A DNA stretch of 64,000 bases from Acuticoccus sp051016205 (GCA_051016205.1 CP136534.1:2046001-2110000), one strand, 5' to 3'; shown: positions 25,215-35,359, counted from the stretch's first letter. The notes: a model not told the origin generated them from the letters alone. A program made the numbers and translations.

Positions 25215-25693
25215 CAGCCCCGTTCGCGAAGGAGGCGGGCCTTGTCACGCTGCCAGTCACGCTTCTTCTCGGTCTCGCGCTTGTCGTGGTTCTTCTTGCC
25301 GCGTGCGAGGCCGATCAACACCTTGGCGATGCCGCGGGCGTTGAAGTACATGCGCAAGGGAACGATGGTCAGCCCCTCCTGCTGGACGGCGCCGATCAGC
25401 TTGTTCAACTCCCTGCGGTGCATCAGCAGTTTGCGGGGTCGCTTGGTCTCATGGTTGAAGCGACTCGCCTGCTGATACTCGGGAATATAGACGTTGTAGA
25501 GCCATAACTCACCGCCCGATTCCCCTGCGTAGGAGTCGGCAATGTTGGACCGGCCCTCGCGCAACGACTTCACCTCCGTCCCGTGGAGTTGAATGCCGGC
25601 CTCGAAGGTGTCGAGGATCTCGTAGTTGAAGCGCGCCTTGCGGTTTTCAGCGACGGCGCGCGTTTTGGGGTCTGGGTTTTTGGTCTTGGCCAT
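25214..25693 (-). CDS. smpB: SsrA-binding protein SmpB
   Basis: A 159-residue tmRNA-binding protein needed for trans-translation, which frees stalled ribosomes and tags the incomplete peptide. Family signatures are NRKARFNYEI near the start, GIQLHGTEVKSLREGRSNIADSY and the YIPEYQQASRFNHE block. The basic C-terminal tail (KKRDWQRDKARLLRERG) enters the mRNA channel. The length is normal. GGAG precedes the ATG. The gene overlaps the SDR gene downstream. The ssrA RNA gene is not in the window. Confidence 0.95.
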   Translation of the reverse strand: MAKTKNPDPKTRAVAENRKARFNYEILDTFEAGIQLHGTEVKSLREGRSNIADSYAGESGGELWLYNVYIPEYQQASRFNHETKRPRKLLMHRRELNKLIGAVQQEGLTIVPLRMYFNARGIAKVLIGLARGKKNHDKRETEKKRDWQRDKARLLRERG

Positions 25694-25797
25694 GGCGCCG
25701 CTCCTTTCGTCTTCCAGGGTTTTGCCGCCGGGCGGTCGGTCGACCCAGATGGGGCGCCCTGGCTCTTATTGCAAATGGCAACGGGCGCTTGCGGCCC

Positions 25798-26121
25798 CTA
25801 GTAGGCGCAGATTGTGAAGTTTGTGGCGTCAGAGACCCAGCACGCCCTGTCCGCATCGCTGCGATAAAAGGGGCCTGGGAGGGCTCTGTTGCCACTGCCA
25901 TAGTCGGCAAAGCCGTTGGCGACGCCGCGGCCTTCCATCACCAGGGAGTAGCTGGGCTTTGCTGGCGCCGAGACCTTGAAGCTGCCGTCACCGCCGAAGC
26001 CTGTGAAGGTGCAGGCATAGTCCCCATCGTCGGAGTTGTAGCACCGTGCCTTCTTGGCCTCAGCGGTTTGCGACAGGGCGAGAGCGACACCGCAAACGCT
26101 CAAGAACAACACAGCTCGCAT
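25798..26121 (-). CDS. Small secreted hypothetical protein
   Basis: A 107-residue protein with a clear Sec signal peptide: MRAVLFLSVCGVALALSQTAEA, cleavage likely after AEA. The mature part is Gly-rich with four Cys (two each in CYNSDDGDYAC and CWVSDATNFTIC), which may form disulfides in the periplasm. A start at 26184 would place the signal sequence internally, so the ATG at 26121 is chosen. No family is recognised. It is monocistronic between smpB and dapA. Confidence 0.7.
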   Translation of the reverse strand: MRAVLFLSVCGVALALSQTAEAKKARCYNSDDGDYACTFTGFGGDGSFKVSAPAKPSYSLVMEGRGVANGFADYGSGNRALPGPFYRSDADRACWVSDATNFTICAY

Positions 26122-26232
26122 AACAAAGATCCTCCATCGCAACCGCCCGGGCATGGTCCGCCCGGCGCCTTCATAAAAAGGCATGACAGGTGAGCCTAGC
26201 CCACCCCGCCGCCCATGAAAAAGGGTGGGGCG

Positions 26233-27126
26233 CTATCGTGTGAGGCCCGCCTGATCCATCGCCTTGTCGATGATGGCAGCGGTCGCCTCGCTCACAGGCA
26301 CCATCGGCAGGCGCAGTTCGTAAGTGATGCGGCCAAGGCGCGAGAGCGCGTACTTGATGCCCGCAGGGCTTGGCTCGATGAACAGGCTGTCGTGCAGCGC
26401 CATCAACTTGTCCTGCCAGGCGAGCGCCTCGTCCTGTTTACCGGCAAGGCTTGCCGCCTGGAAGGCGGCGCACTCGGCAGGGGCAACATTGGCGGTGACG
26501 GAGATGCAGCCCACACCCCCGTGTGCATTGAACCCGAGTGCCGTCGCATCCTCGCCCGAAAGCTGGATGAAATCGGGCCCAGACGCCGCCCTTTGCCGGC
26601 TGGGCCGTGCAAGGTTGGCTGTTGCATCCTTCAAGCCGACGATGTTGGAGTGCTCTGCGGCAAGCTCGGCCAACGTCTCCACCGTCATGTCGATGATGGA
26701 CCGTGGCGGGATGTTGTAGACGATGATGGGAAGGCTGGTTGCCGTCGCGATCGCCTTATAGTGCGCCTTCAACCCCGCCTGACTCGGCTTGTTGTAGTAG
26801 GGGGTGACGACGAGGATCCCGTCCGCCTTCACCCGCTCGGCATGCTCGGCAAAGGCAACGGCCTCGCGGGTGGAGTTGGACCCTGCCCCAGCAATGACCG
26901 GGACGCGGCCGCCGGCCACGTCCACACACAATTCCACCACACGATGGTGCTCTTCGTGGGTCAAAGTAGGCGATTCGCCCGTAGTGCCGACGGGGACGAG
27001 GCCTGAACTGCCGGCGCCGATCTGCCATTCCACGAGGTCGGCGAAGGCGCGCTCATCGACAAGGCCGTCGCGAAATGGTGTCACGAGGGCGGGGATTGAT
27101 CCTTTGAACACGCCGGGGCTCCACAT
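26233..27126 (-). CDS. dapA: 4-hydroxy-tetrahydrodipicolinate synthase
   Basis: A 297-residue TIM-barrel aldolase that condenses pyruvate with aspartate semialdehyde, the first committed step to lysine and meso-diaminopimelate. Active-site residues are visible: GTTGES (about 47-52), Tyr137 in VYNIP and the Schiff-base Lys166 in GLKDAT. The ATG at 27126 gives the usual length; the longer reading adds 15 atypical residues. It is divergent from the lytic transglycosylase gene across about 127 bases. Both act in murein metabolism, which may explain the conserved-looking pairing. Paralogous DHDPS-family enzymes are possible, but context favours DapA. Confidence 0.9.
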   Translation of the reverse strand: MWSPGVFKGSIPALVTPFRDGLVDERAFADLVEWQIGAGSSGLVPVGTTGESPTLTHEEHHRVVELCVDVAGGRVPVIAGAGSNSTREAVAFAEHAERVKADGILVVTPYYNKPSQAGLKAHYKAIATATSLPIIVYNIPPRSIIDMTVETLAELAAEHSNIVGLKDATANLARPSRQRAASGPDFIQLSGEDATALGFNAHGGVGCISVTANVAPAECAAFQAASLAGKQDEALAWQDKLMALHDSLFIEPSPAGIKYALSRLGRITYELRLPMVPVSEATAAIIDKAMDQAGLTR

Positions 27127-27253
27127 ATCTTCGGTTATTGCCGCGGACGGTAGGGCCGCAGATCGCAACAAGGCAAGCCATCCCTTTGACCGATTGGCAA
27201 GGGTAATCGATTACAGACTTGGCAAGATCGTGGTCAGTTGAGTTGGGTGAGGC

Positions 27254-29581
27254 ATGAACGGGCGCTTTAGAGCCAAGGGATGTGCGCTGTTGAGCGCAGC
27301 GGCGATGACAGTCACGTCCGTGGCGACGGCTGCACCCATTTCCCCTTATGCCTTCAAGGCTTTGGACAATGGGTGGGCGAGGACTATCCCCGTCTCCAGC
27401 GTGCCTGTGCCCAAGCGCCGGCCCGGCCGCGCGCGGGTGATCGGTCGCGTCGAGGGCGGTGTGGCGGTGCCTTTGGCGCCGAACGCCTTTGCCGCCCGCG
27501 CCGCCGGCCCCATCGAGGAGCTTTTTGCCAGCCACGGCCCGGCCGATCAGGCAGCACCAGCGACGGCACCAGCGACAGCGCCTGCCATCAGCGCGCCTGC
27601 GGTAAGAGCGTCGACCGTTACCGCAGCCGCCCCTGCTACAGCCCCTGCCATCACGGCGACAACATCTGGCGATCCCTTCAAGTCCGCGGGGCGTGTGCGC
27701 AGCGGGTTGAAGGGTGCGCTCGATGCGTTGCGGGCGGATCGCTACAAAGAGGCCATCCAAAGGCGCAACGGCATCAGCGATCTCCTCGATCGCAAGATCG
27801 TCGACTACTATCTTGTGCGCGCCGGTGGCGATCATCTCAGCTTTGCAATGGTGGCCGACTGGGCCACGCGCGGGAAGGACTGGCCGTCCCCGCGGCTCAC
27901 CCGTGTGCGGGCCGAAGAGGCACTGTCGCGAGAAAACCCGCCCGCAGCGCGTGTGATCGAGGCGATGGGGGGGACGGCCATCTCCAACGCTGGCGTGCGG
28001 CTGTTGGCGCGGGCATACCTGTCCACCGGGCAGACGGACAAGGCGCGCACACTCGTCAAAGGGGTGTGGCACAACAAACCCATGGGGCGCTCCCTTCAAG
28101 AGGCGTACCTGAAGGATTTTCGCGCGCTACTTTCCGCCGATGACCATCTGATCCGCGCCGACCTGCTCGTCTATCAGGACAAGGTGGAGGAGGCGCGGGC
28201 CCTCTCACGCCATCTCGGCAAGGATGCGCGGGCTTATGTGGATGCGCGCGTTGCCGTGAACCGTGGCGAGGGGGATGCGGCGCGCAAGATGAATCGAGTC
28301 TCTTCGGCCATGAAGCGGCGCGCTGGCTATCGCTTCTCTGAGGTGGAGCTGAAGCGCCGGGCGGAGGACTTTGCGGGCGCGGCAAGGCTCATTGAGTCAG
28401 CCCCCCGCAGCGGCCTCGTAGATCCCGACGCATGGTGGGTGGAAACACGCATTGTCGCGCGCTCCCTTGCCGAGCGTGGCAAGTGGCGCAGGGCCTACAA
28501 GCTCGTCACCCGCGGCTATGCCAAAGGCAATGTGGAGCGGGCGGATGAAGCGTTTCACGCAGGCTGGTTCGCTCTCAAGGGCTTGAAGGATGGGCGCACC
28601 GCCGACCGCCATTTTGCAAGCCTTGAGGGGATTGCCTCCACCCCCATCAGCAAGGCGCGCGCGGCCTACTGGCGCGGCCGCGCTGCCGAGGCCATGCGCA
28701 ACCGCGACGGGGCGCGCCGCCACTACCGCGATGCGGCACGCTACGGCTTTACCTTTTATGGCCAATTGGCGCGCCGCGAATTGGGTCACAGCGGCACCGG
28801 CCTTGGCCGCGCGCCACAGCCGAGCGCTTCGGACAAGTCCGCCATCGCCCGCAACGAGGTGGCACAGGCTGTGGCGCGTTTGGTGGCTTCCGGCCACGGC
28901 CACAGGATCTGGCCGCTGCTTGAACATCTGGGCGAGACCCTTCCCACAGCAGGCCAGGTGGCGCTGGTGATGGATCTGGCGCGCAAGGCCGACAAGCCGC
29001 ACCTGGCCTTGATGACCGCGAAGGAAGCGCAGCGCCGCGGCGTCTCCGTTGGCCGCCTGGCCTACCCGACGCGGGACATTCCGCGCACGGCCAAGGTGCC
29101 GTCCTCCGTGGACAGGGCCATCGTTTACGCCATCGCCCGGCAGGAATCGCAGTTCAACACGGGTGCTGTCAGCCCCGCAGGCGCGCGCGGGCTGATGCAG
29201 GTGATGCCGAAAACGGCGGCCTCACTGGCGCGTACCTTGAAGATCCGCCACACCCAACGCCGGTTGACCAGCGACCCTGCCTACAATGCCACCCTTGGCG
29301 CCCACTACCTTGCCAAGCGCTTGAACCAGTATGACGGATCCTACATCCTCACCTTTGCCGCCTACAACGCTGGGGCGCGCCGCGTGGCGGAGTGGATCGA
29401 GCGGTTCGGCGACCCGCGCTCCCCGAAGGTGGATGCCATCCAGTGGGTGGAGGCCATTCCATTCCCCGAAACGCGCAACTATGTGCAAAGGGTTATGGAA
29501 AACATGCAGGTCTATCGGGAAGCGCTCGGCACAGGCCGGCTCGCCATCGAGCAGGATCTGGAGCGCGGGAGACGAAGCTGA
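27254..29581 (+). CDS. Soluble lytic murein transglycosylase (Slt70-like)
   Basis: A 775-residue periplasmic enzyme that cleaves peptidoglycan glycan strands to 1,6-anhydro products. A signal peptide (MNGRFRAKGCALLSAAAMTVTSVATAA) is followed by an Ala/Pro/Thr-rich linker (about residues 90-140), then a long alpha-superhelical U-domain. The C-terminal SLT domain has the catalytic Glu631 in AIARQESQFN, GARGLMQVMPKTA and the FAAYNAGARRV box. The length is near Slt70 plus the linker. It is divergent from dapA and overlaps the hydrolase gene at its stop. Confidence 0.92.
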   Translation: MNGRFRAKGCALLSAAAMTVTSVATAAPISPYAFKALDNGWARTIPVSSVPVPKRRPGRARVIGRVEGGVAVPLAPNAFAARAAGPIEELFASHGPADQAAPATAPATAPAISAPAVRASTVTAAAPATAPAITATTSGDPFKSAGRVRSGLKGALDALRADRYKEAIQRRNGISDLLDRKIVDYYLVRAGGDHLSFAMVADWATRGKDWPSPRLTRVRAEEALSRENPPAARVIEAMGGTAISNAGVRLLARAYLSTGQTDKARTLVKGVWHNKPMGRSLQEAYLKDFRALLSADDHLIRADLLVYQDKVEEARALSRHLGKDARAYVDARVAVNRGEGDAARKMNRVSSAMKRRAGYRFSEVELKRRAEDFAGAARLIESAPRSGLVDPDAWWVETRIVARSLAERGKWRRAYKLVTRGYAKGNVERADEAFHAGWFALKGLKDGRTADRHFASLEGIASTPISKARAAYWRGRAAEAMRNRDGARRHYRDAARYGFTFYGQLARRELGHSGTGLGRAPQPSASDKSAIARNEVAQAVARLVASGHGHRIWPLLEHLGETLPTAGQVALVMDLARKADKPHLALMTAKEAQRRGVSVGRLAYPTRDIPRTAKVPSSVDRAIVYAIARQESQFNTGAVSPAGARGLMQVMPKTAASLARTLKIRHTQRRLTSDPAYNATLGAHYLAKRLNQYDGSYILTFAAYNAGARRVAEWIERFGDPRSPKVDAIQWVEAIPFPETRNYVQRVMENMQVYREALGTGRLAIEQDLERGRRS

Positions 29582-30477
29582 CCGAGGAACTGAAGTGCAC
29601 CACCGAGGATGGTGTTCGCCTTGTGGCGGACGAGTATCTGATTGGCGACGAATCCGATCTCCCGGTGTTCTGCTTGCCTGGCCTCACCCGCAACGGGCGT
29701 GACTTTACCGCTCTGGCGCACGCCTTGGCGCGTCCTGATGCGGAGGATCCAGGTCGGCGTGTGATTGTGCTTGAGTCCCGCGGCAGGGGCCGTTCGGGCC
29801 GCGCCGACCCTCAGACCTATACCCTCACCCAGGAACTGACCGACCTTGTCGTCGCCATGGATGCGTTTGGCGTCGAGAAGGCTCACTTCGTCGGCACATC
29901 CCGCGGCGGCCTGTTGTCGATGGCCTTGACCGCGACGGCGCCCGAGAGGGTGGGCCGTGTGGTGTTGAACGACATCGGCCCGCAGATTGACTGGCTTGGC
30001 CTGTCGCGTATTGCCAAGGCCGTGGGTGTGCGCATGGCATTCGACAGTTATGAGGACCTTGCCGCACAAATGCGCGAGGGCCTTGGCCCCCAATTCCCCG
30101 GGCTTGCCGAGGACGACTGGACGCGCTTTGCCCACCAACTCGCCTCCCCATCCCGCGAAGGCAGCAACAACGGCGCTGTGAGCCTCGACTACGATGCGGC
30201 CCTTGCCGACATGTTCAAGGACTTTGCCGACAGTGGCACCTCGCCCGACTTTTGGCCCGCCTTCAACCTCATGGAAAACCACCCCGTGATGGTGATCCGC
30301 GGCGCCAACTCTGACTTGTTGTCGGCTGCGACCATTGAAGCCATGCGCCGGCGTCACAGCCGTCTGAGCACTTTCATCGCCGTTGGCGAAGGCCACGCCC
30401 CCCTGTTGTGGGACAGGGCAAGCACCGAGGCGATCAGGGATTTCTTGAACGCACCGGTGGTGGAGCGGGCCGCATGA
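29578..30477 (+). CDS. Alpha/beta hydrolase
   Basis: About 299 residues of the alpha/beta-hydrolase fold: the oxyanion strand FCLPGLTRNG, the nucleophile elbow GTSRGG with Ser, and the catalytic His in VGEGHAPLLW. The acidic residue is probably in the VIRGANSDLL strand. The substrate is unknown. The start is uncertain. Similarity begins at TEELKCTTEDG, directly at the end of the transglycosylase gene, where only non-ATG codons are available (CTG 29578, or an upstream GTG at 29392 inside the previous gene). Either way it is translationally coupled to that gene. No signal peptide is visible, so it is probably cytoplasmic. Confidence 0.8.
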   Translation: MTEELKCTTEDGVRLVADEYLIGDESDLPVFCLPGLTRNGRDFTALAHALARPDAEDPGRRVIVLESRGRGRSGRADPQTYTLTQELTDLVVAMDAFGVEKAHFVGTSRGGLLSMALTATAPERVGRVVLNDIGPQIDWLGLSRIAKAVGVRMAFDSYEDLAAQMREGLGPQFPGLAEDDWTRFAHQLASPSREGSNNGAVSLDYDAALADMFKDFADSGTSPDFWPAFNLMENHPVMVIRGANSDLLSAATIEAMRRRHSRLSTFIAVGEGHAPLLWDRASTEAIRDFLNAPVVERAA

Positions 30478-30547
30478 GGCCGGCCAGCCCAGACGGTAAG
30501 CGTGCCCCGCAAGCCCGTGCGCGCTGCCGAAAGGCTTCTGGAACGTC

Positions 30548-32287
30548 ATGACGGAGGCGGCCACGCCCGATACGCCACAACCACGGCCGCCGCTGATATC
30601 CCTGGCGCCGCTCTCTCATGTGGCCCGCCAATGGCCCATTGCACTCGTTGCCTGCCTTGGGATGGCGGCGATCTTCTATGCCATCGCCTGGGACGCCATC
30701 GGCAGCGACGATGCCGATGCGGCAGCATTGGTGGGCACAGGAGCCTTTGCCGCAGCGGTGATTGGCCATGCCCTGCGCGGCTGGCTGACGGCGCTTGTTC
30801 TGGCTGTTGCGGCCGCCGCGGCGATGGGGTTTGCCGACGCACTTCTCATCAACCGCCCGCTTTTGATGGCAGCCCTTGTGGTGATGGCCCTTGCCGCGCC
30901 AGGGCTTTGGGGACAGGTGGACGGATCCACCTACTGGCGCCTTGGCGTGCGCACCGTTGCGGCCGCCCTTCTGGCGTTGCTTGCGGCCATTTTGGTTCTG
31001 GGCGGCGTTGTGGCGCTGGAATTTAGCGCTGAAGTTCTCTTAGGCGTCCCCGGCGGCGACTTTGCGTTCAACTACGCCTTGCCCTTCGCGGCGGGCCTGC
31101 TCGGACCCATCGTGTTCCTCGCCCTTGCGCCTGTGCGCTCACAAGGGCCTGAGAGAATTGGCGATGCGCTGGGTCTGGTCGCGCAAACGCTGGCCCAATT
31201 GGTGCTGACGCCTCTCCTGGCGCTCTACGCGCTGGTGCTTGTCGCCTACGTGTTCCGCGTGATTATCGAGGGAGAACTGCCCAGCAACGAGGTGGGGTGG
31301 ATCGTGCCCCTGTTTGCGCTCACGGGCATCCTCACCTTCCTTGCCACCGCATCCATGGAGCGCCTGAACAGGGTGGCGGATGGCTTCCGCAGGGTCTGGT
31401 TCTTCATCATGCTGCCGCCGGTGGCATTGTTCGTCATTGCGCTGTGGTTGCGGGTGGACGCTTATGGGCTGACCGACCAGCGCTACCTTGCCATGCTTGC
31501 GGCGGTTTGGTTCGTGGCCGTTGGCGCCGCGTTCGCCATTGGCGGCTGGCGGAGCGACGTGCGGCTGATTCCGGTCTCTCTCGCTCTCATCCTTGGCCTT
31601 GGCGCCGTGGGGCCTTGGAGCCTCACGCCCATGGTGGTCAAAAGCCAGACCGAGATTTTGCTTGCCGAATTGCCTGAGACCCGCGTGGCTGAGCGGCTGC
31701 GTGCCATGCGGCGACGTGAGCGTCAGCAGCTGTGTTCCTCCGCCACGACGCTGAACCGCCACAAGGCCCTTGACCGTGTGGAGGCCGACAGGCGCCTTGC
31801 CGATCCCGGGCTCCTAGCCATTTGCCGCTCCCCCTGGGCCCATGGCGACCAGACAGAGATTGTCCGCTTCGAGGGTGAGCTTGATGCGGTTCGAACTGAG
31901 GGTCCCTCGATGGTGTGGGGTCCGCACCTTTTGTACGAAGGCTTGGCGAGCGACATCACCGCCAAAAACCCGCCCATGACCCTTGAACTGAACCGGACCA
32001 ACGTCACGCTGGTCCACGGTGGGACGCGCCATGTGTTCGACCTTGCCAAGGCTGCGCGGGACTGGCGAGAGGATCCCACCCCCCACGCCATCGTTGTGAA
32101 TGGGGAGGGGGTCACCCTTTGGATCAATTCCCTCCACATCTCCGTCGCGCCCGATGCGGCAGCGCTCAGCACCGCCCGCATCACGGTGATTGTGGATCAC
32201 TACGCCGCGAGCGATCCCACAGCGCCAGCCAGTGCCTCCCCCGCAGCAGCGCGCCCTAACGGCACCGGCGAGGTATCCCCGCGCTGA
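30548..32287 (+). CDS. DUF4153 integral membrane protein
   Basis: A 579-residue protein with about ten hydrophobic helices in the first 390 residues and a hydrophilic C-terminal half (from about VAERLRAMRRRERQQL). Helix content and the EGELPSNEVGWIVPLF region match DUF4153 proteins. The family has no known reaction. It lies 70 bases after the hydrolase on the same strand and 121 bases before the caspase gene. It ends in a Pro/Ala-rich tail. Confidence 0.72.
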   Translation: MTEAATPDTPQPRPPLISLAPLSHVARQWPIALVACLGMAAIFYAIAWDAIGSDDADAAALVGTGAFAAAVIGHALRGWLTALVLAVAAAAAMGFADALLINRPLLMAALVVMALAAPGLWGQVDGSTYWRLGVRTVAAALLALLAAILVLGGVVALEFSAEVLLGVPGGDFAFNYALPFAAGLLGPIVFLALAPVRSQGPERIGDALGLVAQTLAQLVLTPLLALYALVLVAYVFRVIIEGELPSNEVGWIVPLFALTGILTFLATASMERLNRVADGFRRVWFFIMLPPVALFVIALWLRVDAYGLTDQRYLAMLAAVWFVAVGAAFAIGGWRSDVRLIPVSLALILGLGAVGPWSLTPMVVKSQTEILLAELPETRVAERLRAMRRRERQQLCSSATTLNRHKALDRVEADRRLADPGLLAICRSPWAHGDQTEIVRFEGELDAVRTEGPSMVWGPHLLYEGLASDITAKNPPMTLELNRTNVTLVHGGTRHVFDLAKAARDWREDPTPHAIVVNGEGVTLWINSLHISVAPDAAALSTARITVIVDHYAASDPTAPASASPAAARPNGTGEVSPR

Positions 32288-32408
32288 TTGCGCGCAAACC
32301 GCGCGTGCGGCTACGCCGGACAAAGTGGCCGATGGTGTGTTAACTTCGTGTCCTATGGATGGCAGCGGTGGGTGTCCGCCCTGCCAGAAATGACACGGAC
32401 GCTTGAGT

Positions 32409-35318
32409 ATGATTGACGCCACATATCGTTGTGCGGCCCACGGGCGCAGTTCACGTTTTTCACGCTTTGCCTTTGTTCTTATTGCCATTGCCGCGCTTTT
32501 TGCGATGGCGCCTCCGACGCCCGCGGCCGCCCAATCCTCCGCTGAGGAGATCAATGCTGCAGTTGCCGCGGGCGACAAACGCTATGCCCTTTTGGTGGGC
32601 GTTGCCGATTACGATCAGACCGTCGATGTCCGGTTCGTAAAAGACAATCTGGATGCCGTGGAGGCCGTCCTTCGCGAAACCTTGCTTGTGCCGAAAGCCA
32701 ATATTCGCCGCATCGAAGACCCGACCACCATCGGCCTCATGACCATCTTCGGCTACAAACCAGGCGAGCCAGGAAGCTTCGGCGGCCTTGATGTGAGCGA
32801 GCCGGATGCGGAGCTTTACGTTTACTTCGTCGGCCACGGCTCGCGGGATCTGCGTGCCGCAGGCACCTCCAACGCGGCGGAAAGCGAAGGGTTTTTGCTG
32901 GCGACGGACTCCAACCCAGCACAGTTGTCCCGCACGGCCTACTCCTACGACACCATGGTGGCGAACCTTGATTCCTTCCAGAAGGCACGCTTCCCGGACG
33001 GCCGTGTGGTCCTGTTCATGGAAAGCTGCTTCTCCGGGGAGAGCAATGACGGCCCCCTAAACCCTACCATGGGCCCGATGATTGACGTGGTGGAGGGGCT
33101 CGACAACGCCCTTGAAGGCCATGATGTGGTGGCCATTGCCGCTGCCGGCGCCGACACCCCCGCCTACTGGGACGATGAGCGCCGCAGAGGCATCTTCACC
33201 CACGCTTTGACGGAAGGTCTGCGCGGCCGCGCCGACCTGATGAGCGAGGCGCCCGACGGCACCGTCACCCTTGATGAGTTGGACGCATGGCTGAAACAGG
33301 CCGTGCCCGCCCGCGCCCGTACCCTCGGCAAGTCCGCTCAAACGCCACAGGTGAAGGCGGCAGGGCACACCACGCTGTTTTCTCTGCCAGGCGACGGGAT
33401 GATGGCCGCTGCCGATGCCAGCGACGTGGAGATCGACTTTGAGGTCCAGTACTACGAGCAAACGTTCGAGGACACGGGCCGGCAGGATCGCGCCGGCATG
33501 GCGGCCCTCCTCGGAGAGCTTGAGGGCTTTATGGATCAGTGTGGCGACCGTTGCCGGCGCCACCTGCCCCGCCTGATCCCATTGCGCAACGAATTGAGGA
33601 CGGCTGTGCGCCGGTGCGATGCGGCCGCTGCCATGGCAACGCGCCACCTCGGCCGCGGTGCGTTCGACAGGGTGGCGCGGTTCGGCGCCATTTGCGCGCC
33701 CGAAGAGGTGGTGGCGGCATGCGTGCGTTCGCGCAATGCCGACTCCGCCCCCTGCCGCTGCGTGACTGACGCAACGGCCGAAAACTGCGCTGAGGCGCCC
33801 GTGGCTCAGTGCGGTGATCTCCTCGCCGAAGCGAAGGCGAGCGCACTCACCGCCCGCAGCCTTGCCCCTTTGACCACCTTCACCGGCGACAACCCCTCCT
33901 GCGCCAACGAGACGGCGGCGCTTGCCGATGCGCGCGCCGCCGTTTGCGCGGCCAGCGAGGGGCGTGCCGGCAACGGCCCCGTCCCCTCAGGCCTTGCCGA
34001 CTGCCCCTGGGCGCAGCGCAGAGAGGCGCAAAACGCTGAAGTTGCCGCCTGCAAGCGGGACTTCGACGGCGTTCTGGCGGCCGCCGACGACAACCAGCGC
34101 CTTGCTCAGTTCCTGCGCCAACGCGAGGACTGCCCGCAGATCGACGCGGCCCACCGGCTGCGCTCCGACCGGATCGATGAGGCCCTATCGCGTGCCCGCC
34201 AGGCCCGCAGTGATGAGGATCGCCGCAAGAGCGTGGCGGAACTGCAGGCCATGCAATCGGCCATCTCCCAGTGGACTGATGCGTCCACCTTGCGCGAAAT
34301 GGCCGATGCGCGCGGCAGGCTCCAATTGCCTGCGTGCGATCAGGCCTTCCAGCAAGCGCGCCGCGATGGCACGGCGGCGATGCTGTCATTTGCGAGCGCC
34401 CGCCCTGAGTGTCCTGAAGCCGCCGTCGCACGGCGCACGGCCATGGCAGGCCAGTGCCGCGATGCATTCCAGCGTGTGCGCACAGACGATGCACGCGCAC
34501 TCTTCGCGTTCATGGAAAAGCACGGCGACTGCACGAGCGAGGTGGCCACCGCCCAGAAGCAGCTTGAGGTTCTGGCCACCCAATGCATCCACGCTGCCGG
34601 CGGGCTGGAAATGACCGATCCCGGTGAAGCCATCCGCAGCTACCGTCAGTGCAACGCCACCTTCGGATTTGAACTGAAGTGGGTGGGCGAGGAGGCGAGC
34701 GCGTCGGTGGCAAGGCTTCAGCGGACCGCCTTTTGCGCACAGTCCTATGGCGCCATCGGCGAGGGTGATCAGCAGGGGCTTGAGCGTTTCATCGCCCGCT
34801 CCAGCGCCGATTGCCCGCAGCAGGCCTTGGAGGCGCGCCGCCGCCTCCAGGCTCAGCGCACGGCGTTTTGCGCCAGTACATTCGACGCCATCGGCTATGA
34901 CGACCGCTATGGGCTTGAGCGCTTCATCTCCCAATCGGGCACTGCCTGTCCCGATCAGGCCAACCAGGCCCGTTCCCGTCTGGATCAGATCGCGGCTGCG
35001 GAAGCCTCCCCAGACGGCTTTTATGTGGGCGTGCGCGGCTATACCGATCGTGGTCGCAGGAGCCCCAGAAAGAGCTGCCTTGGCCGCTACGAGTTCACCG
35101 CCAACGTCTCCAATGGCGAGATCACGTTTTATAGCGACAACCGTTCCTGGCGAGGGACGGTTTCCCGCGATGGGTCGGTGAACATTGATCTTGGCGGGAT
35201 TTCGCCCCCGCCCAAGCACGATACCTACGTCTACGCACAGATCGACAATGGGCGTGCCAACGGTACGCTCTACAATGGGTATTGCGGCAACGGGTTTTTC
35301 CAGATCACCCGGCAGTAG
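32409..35318 (+). CDS. Caspase-like (C14) protein with Cys-rich repeats, 969 aa
   Basis: A signal peptide or N-terminal anchor (FVLIAIAALFAMAPPTPAAA) leads into a peptidase C14 caspase domain: YALLVGVADYDQ, the catalytic His143 in YFVGHGS and Cys207 in FMESCFSGES. From about residue 530 at least five repeats of about 45 residues follow the pattern C-aromatic...FI/FL...DCP...A...RL. The last about 90 residues form a beta-rich domain (DGFYVGVRGYTDRG to GNGFFQITRQ). Both catalytic residues are present, so it may be an active Arg/Lys or Asp-specific protease in the periplasm. The substrate and role are unknown. The ATG at 32409 is preferred over the TTG at 32403. Confidence 0.8.
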   Translation: MIDATYRCAAHGRSSRFSRFAFVLIAIAALFAMAPPTPAAAQSSAEEINAAVAAGDKRYALLVGVADYDQTVDVRFVKDNLDAVEAVLRETLLVPKANIRRIEDPTTIGLMTIFGYKPGEPGSFGGLDVSEPDAELYVYFVGHGSRDLRAAGTSNAAESEGFLLATDSNPAQLSRTAYSYDTMVANLDSFQKARFPDGRVVLFMESCFSGESNDGPLNPTMGPMIDVVEGLDNALEGHDVVAIAAAGADTPAYWDDERRRGIFTHALTEGLRGRADLMSEAPDGTVTLDELDAWLKQAVPARARTLGKSAQTPQVKAAGHTTLFSLPGDGMMAAADASDVEIDFEVQYYEQTFEDTGRQDRAGMAALLGELEGFMDQCGDRCRRHLPRLIPLRNELRTAVRRCDAAAAMATRHLGRGAFDRVARFGAICAPEEVVAACVRSRNADSAPCRCVTDATAENCAEAPVAQCGDLLAEAKASALTARSLAPLTTFTGDNPSCANETAALADARAAVCAASEGRAGNGPVPSGLADCPWAQRREAQNAEVAACKRDFDGVLAAADDNQRLAQFLRQREDCPQIDAAHRLRSDRIDEALSRARQARSDEDRRKSVAELQAMQSAISQWTDASTLREMADARGRLQLPACDQAFQQARRDGTAAMLSFASARPECPEAAVARRTAMAGQCRDAFQRVRTDDARALFAFMEKHGDCTSEVATAQKQLEVLATQCIHAAGGLEMTDPGEAIRSYRQCNATFGFELKWVGEEASASVARLQRTAFCAQSYGAIGEGDQQGLERFIARSSADCPQQALEARRRLQAQRTAFCASTFDAIGYDDRYGLERFISQSGTACPDQANQARSRLDQIAAAEASPDGFYVGVRGYTDRGRRSPRKSCLGRYEFTANVSNGEITFYSDNRSWRGTVSRDGSVNIDLGGISPPPKHDTYVYAQIDNGRANGTLYNGYCGNGFFQITRQ

Positions 35319-35335
35319 GCGCCACATTCGCTTTC

Positions 35336-35359
35336 TTGTGGGCAAGGTTGCGCCCACAA
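35336..35359 (+). terminator. Stem-loop terminator candidate
   Basis: A perfect 8-bp stem, TTGTGGGC and GCCCACAA, with an 8-base loop lies 18 bases after the caspase stop and before atpI. It is followed by AAAGGG rather than a T-run, so termination on the plus strand may be partial or Rho-assisted. Confidence 0.5.
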
